Positions 31,174-38,906 of a stretch of DNA of 64,000 nt are shown here, piece after piece. The notes under the pieces were generated by a model that had not been told where the DNA came from, ran no database searches, and was given only the letters and a program-made list of their open reading frames with translations. Origin of the DNA: Ornithinibacter aureus (GTDB lineage: Bacteria; Actinomycetota; Actinomycetes; Actinomycetales; Dermatophilaceae); NCBI RefSeq assembly GCF_009858245.1, contig NZ_VMSB01000001.1:3043623-3107622 (forward strand). Reading direction: 5' to 3'. A program made the position numbers and the translations under genes. Position 1 is the first letter of the stretch. Each line of letters opens with the position of its first letter.

Positions 31174-33318
31174 TTGTCACAGCGAGCTCCGCGCCGTGGA
31201 GGTGCGACCCGCACCGCACCGCGCGACCATGCACGTTCCGCCGCCCCCGACGGCGAGGGCGTCATCCCCGTGCTGGCCCGGACCGTCCGCCAGGTCGAGG
31301 CTGCGGCCCAGCGCGGCAAGGTCCGCCCCAGCCAGCGCACCGCCTACCAGGTCGTGGCGCTGCTCGTGCGTGAGGAACGCGCCCGCGTCAAGGCGGACAC
31401 CACGATCAGCGAGTCCGAGCGCACCGCGATGCTGACCCGTCTCGAGGGCATCGCCACGATCCTCGCGAAGACCGCCGCACGCGACACCTCGCTGCTCGAG
31501 CTGCTCACCGACGGTGCAGTCGTGTCGTCCGCTGCCATCGACCTGAAGAACGACCTGCTGCGTGCGGCCGGCCGCGAACCCGAACCCGAGCCCACCCCGG
31601 TGGTCTCGCCGACCGCCCCGTTCGCGTCGGCGTCGCCGCGTGGAGTGGTGCCCAAGACCGTCATCGCCCGGCAGCTCGCGAACCCGTTCCTCGCGCCGGA
31701 CTTCTCGGCGCTTCCTGCGCCGAAGCCGCGGACGAACCGACTCGGTGGGTGGGAGCTGCTCTCGCCCCTGTTCCGCGCCTTCGAGTACGGCGGCGACGCC
31801 ACGTGCATGCCGCTGCCCGAGCCGACGCGAGCGGTGCACGGCATCAAGGGCCTTGAGCTGATGCACCACCAGGCCCAGGTGGTCGCTGCCGCCGCCGAGG
31901 GCCACCGCACCTTCCTGCTGGCCGACGAGCCGGGTCTGGGCAAGACCGCCCAGGCGCTGTTGGCCGCCGATGCCGCTCAGGCCTTCCCGCTGCTCGTCGT
32001 CGTGCCCAACGTCGTCAAGGCGAACTGGGCGCGCGAGGCCGAGCTCTGGACGCCACGACGAACAGCGACGGTCATCCACGGCGACGGGGACACCGTCGAC
32101 GGCTTCGCCGACATCGTCATCGTCAACTACGAGATCCTCGACCGACACGTCGGCTGGCTCGGGGCGCACGGCTTCCGGGGCATGATCGTCGACGAGGCGC
32201 ACTTCATCAAGAACAAGTCCTCGCAGCGTTCCCAGCACGTGTTGGAGATCTCCGAGCGAATCAGGTCGAAGCACGCCCGCGCCCTGTTCATGGCGCTCAC
32301 CGGCACGCCGCTGATCAACGACATCGAGGACTTCAAGGCGATCTGGCAGTTCCTCGGCTGGATCGATGGCACGAAGCCGCGCCACGCCCTGATGGCGGCC
32401 CTCGAGGAGACCGGGCTGACCCCGGCCGACCACGGCTTCTACGCCGCTGCCCGCACGAGTGTCATCAACCAGGGCATCGTGCGTCGCCGCAAGGTCGACG
32501 TCGCCTCCGACATCCCGGCCCGACGGGTCGCGGACCTGCCGGTCGAGCTCGATGACGAGGCAAGCCGATCCATCCGGGCCGCCGAGCAGGAACTCGCGGC
32601 CCGCCTGGTGAAGCGCTACGACGCGGCGCTGGCCGCTCGCCCGGTCTCCGTCGTCGTCGAGGGCATCGACCACGACATGGTCCGCAAGGTGGCGCAGTGG
32701 GAACGCAAGAACGCCACCACGGCGACCACCGGCGACAACGTGTTCACCGTCATGCGCAAGATCGGTCAGGCCAAGGCCGGCCTCGCCGCCGACTACGCCG
32801 CACAGCTGGCGCGCAACGTCGGCAAGGTGGTCTTCTTCGCCAAGCACATCGACGTCATGGACATCGCCGAGCAGACCCTCGCCAAGCGGGACATCGGCTA
32901 CGCGTCGATTCGCGGTGACCAGACACCGGCCGTGCGCAAGGCGAACATCGAGGCCTTCCTCACCGACCCCGAGGTCTCCGTGGTCGTGTGCTCGCTCACC
33001 GCTGCTGGCGTGGGCCTGAACCTGCAGGTGGCCTCGAACGTCGTGCTCGCCGAGCTGTCGTGGACCTCGGCCGAGCAGACGCAGGCGATCGACCGGGTGC
33101 ACCGGATCGGGCAGACCGAGCCCGTGACGGCGTGGCGGATCATCGCGGCCCAGACCATCGACCCGCGCCTGGCTCAGCTCATCGACGACAAGGCCGGCTT
33201 GGCTGCTCGGGCACTTGACGGCTCGGACGAGGAAGTCGGCTCCTCCGCCGACCTCCAGCTCGAGGCGCTCATGGCGATGCTCACGGACGCACTCGAGGCC
33301 CGCGGGTTCGCTGGCTGA
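31174..33318 (+). CDS. SNF2-family DEAD/DEAH helicase
   Basis: 714 residues from a TTG at 31174, chosen because AGGAGAAGG lies 6 nt upstream; earlier codons overlap the conjugation relic. The N-terminal about 215 residues (RTAYQVVALLVREERARVKAD, LTRLEGIATILAKTAARDTS) are unassigned. The SNF2 core follows: LMHHQAQVVAAAAEG, Walker A ADEPGLGKTAQ near residue 250, motif II VDEAHFIKN near 340, LTGTPLIND, and in the second lobe GKVVFFAKHIDVMDIAEQTL, VVVCSLTAAGVGLNLQVAS and TQAIDRVHRIGQTEPV. SNF2 proteins translocate on double-stranded DNA. The context (conjugation relic, IS) suggests an element-borne or defence-associated gene; the stop codon lies inside a segment duplicated around the IS. Confidence 0.88.
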   Translation: MSQRAPRRGGATRTAPRDHARSAAPDGEGVIPVLARTVRQVEAAAQRGKVRPSQRTAYQVVALLVREERARVKADTTISESERTAMLTRLEGIATILAKTAARDTSLLELLTDGAVVSSAAIDLKNDLLRAAGREPEPEPTPVVSPTAPFASASPRGVVPKTVIARQLANPFLAPDFSALPAPKPRTNRLGGWELLSPLFRAFEYGGDATCMPLPEPTRAVHGIKGLELMHHQAQVVAAAAEGHRTFLLADEPGLGKTAQALLAADAAQAFPLLVVVPNVVKANWAREAELWTPRRTATVIHGDGDTVDGFADIVIVNYEILDRHVGWLGAHGFRGMIVDEAHFIKNKSSQRSQHVLEISERIRSKHARALFMALTGTPLINDIEDFKAIWQFLGWIDGTKPRHALMAALEETGLTPADHGFYAAARTSVINQGIVRRRKVDVASDIPARRVADLPVELDDEASRSIRAAEQELAARLVKRYDAALAARPVSVVVEGIDHDMVRKVAQWERKNATTATTGDNVFTVMRKIGQAKAGLAADYAAQLARNVGKVVFFAKHIDVMDIAEQTLAKRDIGYASIRGDQTPAVRKANIEAFLTDPEVSVVVCSLTAAGVGLNLQVASNVVLAELSWTSAEQTQAIDRVHRIGQTEPVTAWRIIAAQTIDPRLAQLIDDKAGLAARALDGSDEEVGSSADLQLEALMAMLTDALEARGFAG

Positions 33319-33367
33319 TCACGCTCTGCGCACTACCCTGGTGGCCAGCCGCTGCTTGGCCCCGGAA
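33145..33367 (+). repeat. Left copy of the 223-bp duplication flanking the IS
   Basis: This segment, holding the last 57 codons and stop of the SNF2 gene plus 49 bp beyond, recurs base for base at 35049-35271, an offset of 1904 at both ends. The IS fills the space between. It looks like an exceptionally long target-site duplication. Confidence 0.92.
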
Positions 33368-35048
33368 CCTGACTCGTGCCACCGCGGCGTGATTCCGGGT
33401 CGGGCCGAGTATTTGCGCTGGTCAGCGGCTTGCCCAGGTGGAGGTTGACACACTAATCGGGCCGGTAGGGTCGGTGGTCGTGGTGTTTGTGCGGAAGGTC
33501 CCGACCTTCTCGGGGGCCACAGCGGTGCAGATCGCTGAGCGTGTCGGGGACCGCGACAACGTGATTGAGCACGTGGGCTCGGCACGCACGCCGGCGGAGC
33601 TGGTCGCCCTGCTCGAGGTCGCGCGGGCACGGATGCACCCGGGCCAGGGGGAGCTGGAGTTGACGCTGCCAGCGGGCCCGGTGGGGCAGGGGGTGATCAC
33701 CGGCAAGCGGTGCGCGCTGTTGTGGCAGGTCCTCACTGGCGGGTACCGCGAGCTGGGGTTTGACGTGGTGGGTGATGACGCGTTCGAGCAGATGGTCCTG
33801 GCCAGGATCGTCGAGCCGACCTCGAAGGCGGACTCGCTGCGGGTCTTGGAGGAGATCGGGGTCGAGCACGCGTCGCTGCGCACGATGTTCCGGTCGTTGA
33901 AGCGCTGCCAGGCTCGCGGGTACCGCGACACCTTGGCAGCCGCTTGTTACGAACACGCCTCCACAGCAGGGGATCTGTCGCTGGTGTTGTATGACGTGAC
34001 GACGTTGTACTTCGAGGCTGAGGATGAGGACGACCTGCGCAAGGTCGGCTATTCCAAGGAACGCCGGGTCGACCCGCAGGTCCTGGTCGGGCTCCTGGTG
34101 GACCGGAACGGGTTCCCCCTGCAGGTCGGCTGCTTTGAGGGCAACAAGGCCGAGAAGGCGACCATCATCCCGATCGTCACGGCGTTTGCGGCCCGGCACA
34201 GCATCGAGGGCATGGTCGTGGTCGCCGACGCGGGGATGCTGTCCGCGGCGAACCTGCGCGAGCTCGACGAGGCCGGGTTGCGGTTCATCGTCGGCTCACG
34301 GGTGAGCAAGGCCCCGATCGACCTGGCCTCGCACTTCCGCTGGCACGGGGACGCGTTCACCGACGGTCAGGTCATCGACACCCTCACCCCGCGCCGGGGC
34401 CGCAACACCGACAACGACCCCACATTGCGGGCAGAGCCGGTGTGGGAGCCCGAGGAGCATGACGGGTCGTGGCGGGCGGTGTGGGCGTACTCCGCCAAGC
34501 GCGCCGCGAGGGACGCCAAGACGCTGACCCTGCAGGAGAACCGCGCCAAGGCCGTCGTCGCCGGGGAGAAGGCCGCCCGCACCCCACGGTTCGTCAAGAC
34601 CAGCAACGGTGCCCGCACCCTGGACCAAGCGTCACTGGCCCGGGCGCGCCGGCTCGAGGGCCTGAAGGGGTACGTCACCAACATCCCCACCGCGCTGATG
34701 CCCGCCGGTGAGGTCATCAGCTCCTACCACGACCTCTGGCAGGTCGAGGCCTCGTTCCGGATGTCCAAGAGCGACCTACGAGCCCGACCGATCTTCCACC
34801 ACACCAAAGACGCGATCGAGGCCCACCTGACCATCGTCTTCGCCGCGCTGGCCATCTCCCGGCGCCTCCAAGACCAGACCGGCATGAGCATCAAGAAGAT
34901 CGTGCGCGCGCTCCGTCCGATCCAGCAGATCACCATCACCATCGCCGGCCACCCCCACACCGCCGCAGACCCACTCACCGACGCCGCCCGAGACATCCTC
35001 ACCGCCACCGGTCACGACGGCGCGACACACTAAATTGGCACGACTCGG
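33368..35048 (+). mobile_element. IS1634-family insertion sequence (about 1.68 kb)
   Basis: The element is what lies between the two 223-bp copies. Its ends form a short inverted repeat: CCTGACTCGTGCCA at 33368-33381 against the complement of the right end, TGGCACGACTCGGG at 35036-35049, with 12 of 14 positions matching if the last base is shared. It carries one transposase gene reading left to right. Ends are placed by the repeats and may be off by a base or two. Confidence 0.88.
33483..35033 (+). CDS. IS1634-family transposase
   Basis: 516 residues from the GTG at 33483 (the frame is open from a GTG at 33438; homologues usually begin FVRKV). N-terminal FVRKVPTFSGATAVQIAERVG and IEHVGSARTPAELVALLEVAR are typical of the family. 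The DDE domain shows YDVTTLYFEAEDEDDLRKVGYSKERRVDPQVLVGLLVDRNGFPL, then MVVVADAGMLSAANL (second Asp) and SYHDLWQVEASFRMSKSDLRARPIFHHTKDAIEAHL (the YREK-like Glu region). It appears intact and potentially active. It catalyses cut-and-join transposition of the element. Confidence 0.92.
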   Translation: MFVRKVPTFSGATAVQIAERVGDRDNVIEHVGSARTPAELVALLEVARARMHPGQGELELTLPAGPVGQGVITGKRCALLWQVLTGGYRELGFDVVGDDAFEQMVLARIVEPTSKADSLRVLEEIGVEHASLRTMFRSLKRCQARGYRDTLAAACYEHASTAGDLSLVLYDVTTLYFEAEDEDDLRKVGYSKERRVDPQVLVGLLVDRNGFPLQVGCFEGNKAEKATIIPIVTAFAARHSIEGMVVVADAGMLSAANLRELDEAGLRFIVGSRVSKAPIDLASHFRWHGDAFTDGQVIDTLTPRRGRNTDNDPTLRAEPVWEPEEHDGSWRAVWAYSAKRAARDAKTLTLQENRAKAVVAGEKAARTPRFVKTSNGARTLDQASLARARRLEGLKGYVTNIPTALMPAGEVISSYHDLWQVEASFRMSKSDLRARPIFHHTKDAIEAHLTIVFAALAISRRLQDQTGMSIKKIVRALRPIQQITITIAGHPHTAADPLTDAARDILTATGHDGATH

Positions 35049-35271
35049 GCGGCCCAGACCATCGACCCGCGCCTGGCTCAGCTCATCGACGACAAGGCCG
35101 GCTTGGCTGCTCGGGCACTTGACGGCTCGGACGAGGAAGTCGGCTCCTCCGCCGACCTCCAGCTCGAGGCGCTCATGGCGATGCTCACGGACGCACTCGA
35201 GGCCCGCGGGTTCGCTGGCTGATCACGCTCTGCGCACTACCCTGGTGGCCAGCCGCTGCTTGGCCCCGGAA
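35049..35271 (+). repeat. Right copy of the 223-bp duplication flanking the IS
   Basis: Exact copy of 33145-33367. It contains the orphan 3' end of the SNF2 gene (frame LAQLIDDKAGLAARALDGSDEEVGS to the stop near 35222), without the rest of the gene. It is non-functional as a gene and marks the far border of the insertion. Confidence 0.92.
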
Positions 35272-35316
35272 GGTTCATGATCGCCCCCCTTAGGAAGTGG
35301 TGTGATGGTGAACCTT
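35270..35316. repeat. Inverted repeat just outside the IS duplication
   Basis: AAGGTTCATGATC at 35270-35282 and GATGGTGAACCTT at 35304-35316 pair with two mismatches. The stretch GATCGCCCCCCTTAGGAAGT between them looks like the outer end of another transposable element, or a terminator for the region. Only about 65 bp separate the duplication from the next gene's stop. Confidence 0.5.
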
Positions 35317-35336
35317 GCGGCATCGGGCGAAAAAGT

Positions 35337-38300
35337 TCACTGGGGGTGCAGGCGCAGGAAGGCCCCGAGGGCGATCAACTCGTCCGGTGAGCTCGGCGAG
35401 AAGTCGGTGAGCACCCTGGAGCGCACGAGGTAGGCGGCGTACTGCCCCCGCGAGATGCCCACGTTGAGCCGGTGCCGGTCGAGCAGGAAGCCCATCCCAC
35501 GCGAGACGTCCGAGTGTGATGACGCCGCCATCGACAGGATCGCCACCGGCGCCTCCTGCCCCTGGAACTTGTCGACCGTTCCGACCTGAACGTCGTCAAG
35601 CCCCGCAGCCCGCAGCGCCCCCCGGATCCTCTCGGCCTGTCGGTTGTACGGCGTGATGACGATGAGGTCGGTCGCTGTCAGTGGTCGAGCCGGCGCAGGT
35701 GCACCGGAGCCGTCGGTCAGCGACGGGTCGTGCCACATCCGGCCGATGAGTGTCTGCGCCAGGGCACTGACCGCCTCGGCCTCCTCCAGCGACTCGGTGG
35801 AGTTGTCGAGGTGGTCGACGACGACGACGTGGAGGCCGGGTCGGATGCCGTCCAGCCGCCGTGCCGCGGTCACCGTCTCGTGAGAGGCCAGCGCACCGTC
35901 ATACGCGAGGTCGGACACGACGGTGGTGAGGTCGGGGTGCATGCGGCGGGTGGTCTCGAGGAAGTAGCCGAGATGCGCAGGCAGCACCGGTTCACCCGCG
36001 GCCAACCACCCGAGCGCCGACTCGTCGACCGGCTGGGCGTGCACCCCGGTCGACACCTGCGGCAGTTGCTGCGGGTCACCCAGCAGCAGCAGGCGCTGGG
36101 CACTGACCCCGACCGCCAGGGTCTTGGCGAGGCTGAACTGGCCGGCCTCGTCGATGACGAGCAGGTCGAGCTGACCCCGGCCCACCCGGCGCTCGTTGGT
36201 GAGGTCCCACGCGCTGCCGCCGATGACGTAGCCGCGGCTGGCCTGGTCGTGCTGCGCCGCGAAGGCCGCGAGGTCGTCCGCCTTGGCCAGAGCCGTCCAC
36301 CTCGGATCGGGCGTCGACTTGGCGACCTTGCCCACCTGGGCGGGGTCGAGCCCGGCGCGCACCACCGCAGTGAGCATGTTCTCGACGGCGGCATGGCTCT
36401 GGGCGCAGACCCCGATCCGCCACCCCTGAGCGGCGAGGCGCGCGATGACGTGCCCGCCGACGTGCGTCTTGCCCGTGCCGGGTGGCCCCTGGGCCGCGAC
36501 GTAGGAGTCGTCCATGGCGAGCAGCGCCGTCTCGATCGCGTCGATGAAGCGGTCATCGCCTGCGTCGGCCACCGGCGGCAGCGGCATGCCACCCCGCAAC
36601 CGCGGGGCCCGACGCAACAGCACGTCGGTGCCCGCCGACACCGGCACCGACCCCGACGCCAGCACCTCCTCGGCGACCTCGGCCAGCGCCCTGTCGATCG
36701 AGTCGGTCTTGATCGGCCCCCCCGGGGTGAGGGCCACGGGCAGGTGATCGTGGTCGCCCAACGCCCGGCTGTGCTGCTCGCTGAGCGTCACGACGAGGCG
36801 CGCCACACCGTCGTCGGAGAGCTCTTCATCGATGGCCAGCACGCTTCCCTTGCTCGGGTTGACCGTGTTGGCGTCCATGGGCGATGCCTCGAACCCGTCA
36901 GGCCCGGGCGCCGCGTAGACGACGTGGCACTCACCCACGCGCGGCGGCCCGCCGGGCGCCTCACCGCTGAGGCGCAACACCCGTCGGGGGTTGTGCCGGG
37001 CGGACTGCTGCGCCCACGGCTCGAGCACCTCCGCGTGGTCGACGACGAAGACGCCGTCGGCGCGGCGCCAGTCACCGACGGGCTGGCGCACCCGCTCGTA
37101 GTGCTCCTGCCATGCCGGTTTGTCCTCGCGGGCGTGGTACAGCACCGACGAGGCGATCATCGCCATCGCGCGGTGCTCGTCGCTCCACTGCGCCGGGGGG
37201 ATCTCGTCGACCAGCCCTCGGACGGCCGCCTCGAGCGCCAGGGCTGCCGCCCGCTTGTCGCTGACCGGGGTGGCGACGTCGTCGCCCTCGTCGACCGGGC
37301 CCGCTGGCGACCCCCCGGCCTCCGTGCACCGCTCGAGCAGCCAGTCGCGCAGTTTCAGGGTGGAGATGCAGTCGAGCTCGTTGTAGTCGGCGATCTCGGC
37401 CAGCAGCGAGGCAGCCTCGTCGGTGCGCCCCTCGTTCGTGGCCGCGGAGAACTGGTGGTACACGACGATGCTCTCGGCCCCGCCCTGCACCTCACCCTCG
37501 CGCGCCGGCATGTAGAGCGGTTCGAGCTTCTTGATGGAGTACGACCGCTGCGAGATGCGCACCCCGGCCTTGACGACGGCGTAGAGGTCGACGAAGACGC
37601 GGCGGCGCAGGAGCTCGTCGACCTCGTCCTCGTAGACACCGTGCCTGGCGGCCATCCGCAACAGGGCAGCCGGCTCGTACGGTGCGTAGTGGTAGACGTG
37701 CAGGTCGGGCCAGATCGCCAGTCGCTCGTTGACGTGGTCGACGAAGGAGATGAGCGCTTGCTTCTCCTCGCGCCGGTCGTGGGCCCAGAACGCGCGGAAC
37801 CGTTCCTGCCCGCTGTCGACCTCGATCATCCCGAAGAGGTACTCCAGCCCCCAGATGCCGGACCCCGGCTCCTGCCACAGCGGGTCACCCTCGAAGTCGA
37901 AGAAGATGTCACCCGGGCTCGGCGCGGGCAGCCGGCTCAGGGCCGCCACGTCGATCACCTCGTGGTGCACCGCGCCGGTGGGGTCGGCCTCCTGCACGAG
38001 CTGCAACCGGGCCTGCGCCCGCAGCCGGTCGAGCGACTGCGCCCTGACGTCGGCGACCGGCCCGGTGCTCGCTGCCAGGTCGTCGATGGTGCGCACCCCC
38101 GCGTCACGCAGCCGACGACGGGTGGGCCGGCGCATTCCGGCGACGAGCAGCAGGTCTCGGGCGGCCTCCACCTCGGCCACGCACGTCGGGCACGACCCGC
38201 AGGCCAGCCAACGCTCATCGCCCCACGTGGCCGCCGCCTCGTCCGCGCGGTGGTCGGCGAGGATGCCGTCGAGCCGGGCCCGGCGGCTGCGGTAGACCGG

Positions 38301-38855
38301 CAGCACCTCGCCGAGCGGGTCGTCACGCGTCGCTCCGTCGCCGAGCACCAACCGCACGGTCGGCGCGACCGGTGCCCCGGCATCCAGCAGGAGGGCGGCG
38401 TAGGCGCCGACCTGGAGCAGGGCGGTGACGGTGGCGTGGCGGGCCAGCTTGGTGTCGCTGACCAGCCACCCGGCGGGCGTCAGTTCCAGGAAGTCGGCCC
38501 GGCCGACGAACCCGCCGTCGAAGAGCGTGGCCTGGCTGAGCACCGTCGCCCCGCAGGACAGCGCCTCGACGGTGGTGGCCATCGCGGCGGCCAGACCCTG
38601 TGGCGTGTACGACGGTGACGGCAGGTGGCGCACCCCGTTCGGGTGCTCTCGGCGCAGTCTGCGCAGCTCGGACTGCTCGTGCTGGTCACCGAGGGCGCTG
38701 ACCCGAGCGAGCATCGGGTCGCGCGGGTCCTCGACCTTGTCGGCGCGGCCGAGCACCACGTCGAGCTGGCGCACCAGGGCGAACTCGCAGTCGGATGCCG
38801 TGCGCAGGTCGCTTGCGCTGATGACGAGCCGCGCGTCGTCGCCGAGGAGGAACAT
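35337..38855 (-). CDS. TM0106-family RecB-like nuclease fused to SF1 helicase
   Basis: 1172 residues. The N-terminal about 240 residues are a RecB-like PD-(D/E)XK nuclease region with cysteines (ASDLRTASDCEFALVRQLD, FVGRADFLEL, WLVSDTKLARHATVTALLQVGAYA, ACGSCPTCVAEVEAARDLLL), which resembles the Fe-S type. Next is an RNase H-like exonuclease region (DIFFDFEGDPLWQEP, LHVYHYAPYEPAAL, DYNELDCISTLKLRDWL; residues about 310-500). The C-terminal half is a Dna2/Upf1-like helicase: GPPGTGKTHVGG near residue 790, LVIDEAGQFSLAKTLAV near 900, GDPQQLPQVS, VGTVDKFQGQEAPVAI and LLDRHRLNVGISRGQYAAYLVRS. It probably processes DNA or RNA ends; biological role unknown. It is monocistronic. Confidence 0.9.
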   Translation of the reverse strand: MFLLGDDARLVISASDLRTASDCEFALVRQLDVVLGRADKVEDPRDPMLARVSALGDQHEQSELRRLRREHPNGVRHLPSPSYTPQGLAAAMATTVEALSCGATVLSQATLFDGGFVGRADFLELTPAGWLVSDTKLARHATVTALLQVGAYAALLLDAGAPVAPTVRLVLGDGATRDDPLGEVLPVYRSRRARLDGILADHRADEAAATWGDERWLACGSCPTCVAEVEAARDLLLVAGMRRPTRRRLRDAGVRTIDDLAASTGPVADVRAQSLDRLRAQARLQLVQEADPTGAVHHEVIDVAALSRLPAPSPGDIFFDFEGDPLWQEPGSGIWGLEYLFGMIEVDSGQERFRAFWAHDRREEKQALISFVDHVNERLAIWPDLHVYHYAPYEPAALLRMAARHGVYEDEVDELLRRRVFVDLYAVVKAGVRISQRSYSIKKLEPLYMPAREGEVQGGAESIVVYHQFSAATNEGRTDEAASLLAEIADYNELDCISTLKLRDWLLERCTEAGGSPAGPVDEGDDVATPVSDKRAAALALEAAVRGLVDEIPPAQWSDEHRAMAMIASSVLYHAREDKPAWQEHYERVRQPVGDWRRADGVFVVDHAEVLEPWAQQSARHNPRRVLRLSGEAPGGPPRVGECHVVYAAPGPDGFEASPMDANTVNPSKGSVLAIDEELSDDGVARLVVTLSEQHSRALGDHDHLPVALTPGGPIKTDSIDRALAEVAEEVLASGSVPVSAGTDVLLRRAPRLRGGMPLPPVADAGDDRFIDAIETALLAMDDSYVAAQGPPGTGKTHVGGHVIARLAAQGWRIGVCAQSHAAVENMLTAVVRAGLDPAQVGKVAKSTPDPRWTALAKADDLAAFAAQHDQASRGYVIGGSAWDLTNERRVGRGQLDLLVIDEAGQFSLAKTLAVGVSAQRLLLLGDPQQLPQVSTGVHAQPVDESALGWLAAGEPVLPAHLGYFLETTRRMHPDLTTVVSDLAYDGALASHETVTAARRLDGIRPGLHVVVVDHLDNSTESLEEAEAVSALAQTLIGRMWHDPSLTDGSGAPAPARPLTATDLIVITPYNRQAERIRGALRAAGLDDVQVGTVDKFQGQEAPVAILSMAASSHSDVSRGMGFLLDRHRLNVGISRGQYAAYLVRSRVLTDFSPSSPDELIALGAFLRLHPQ

Positions 38856-38906
38856 GCGCCGAACCTAACAACGCGGACCGACACCGGCTCCACGGCCGGC
38901 GCGCGG

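Noticed and set aside
33319-33437. Separate composite transposon around the SNF2 gene
   Set aside because: Only one IS copy exists; the flanking identity is a duplicated target segment, not a second IS.
35730-38618. 962-residue open frame opposite the TM0106 gene
   Set aside because: Antisense shadow typical of GC-rich genes; no start signal or domain.
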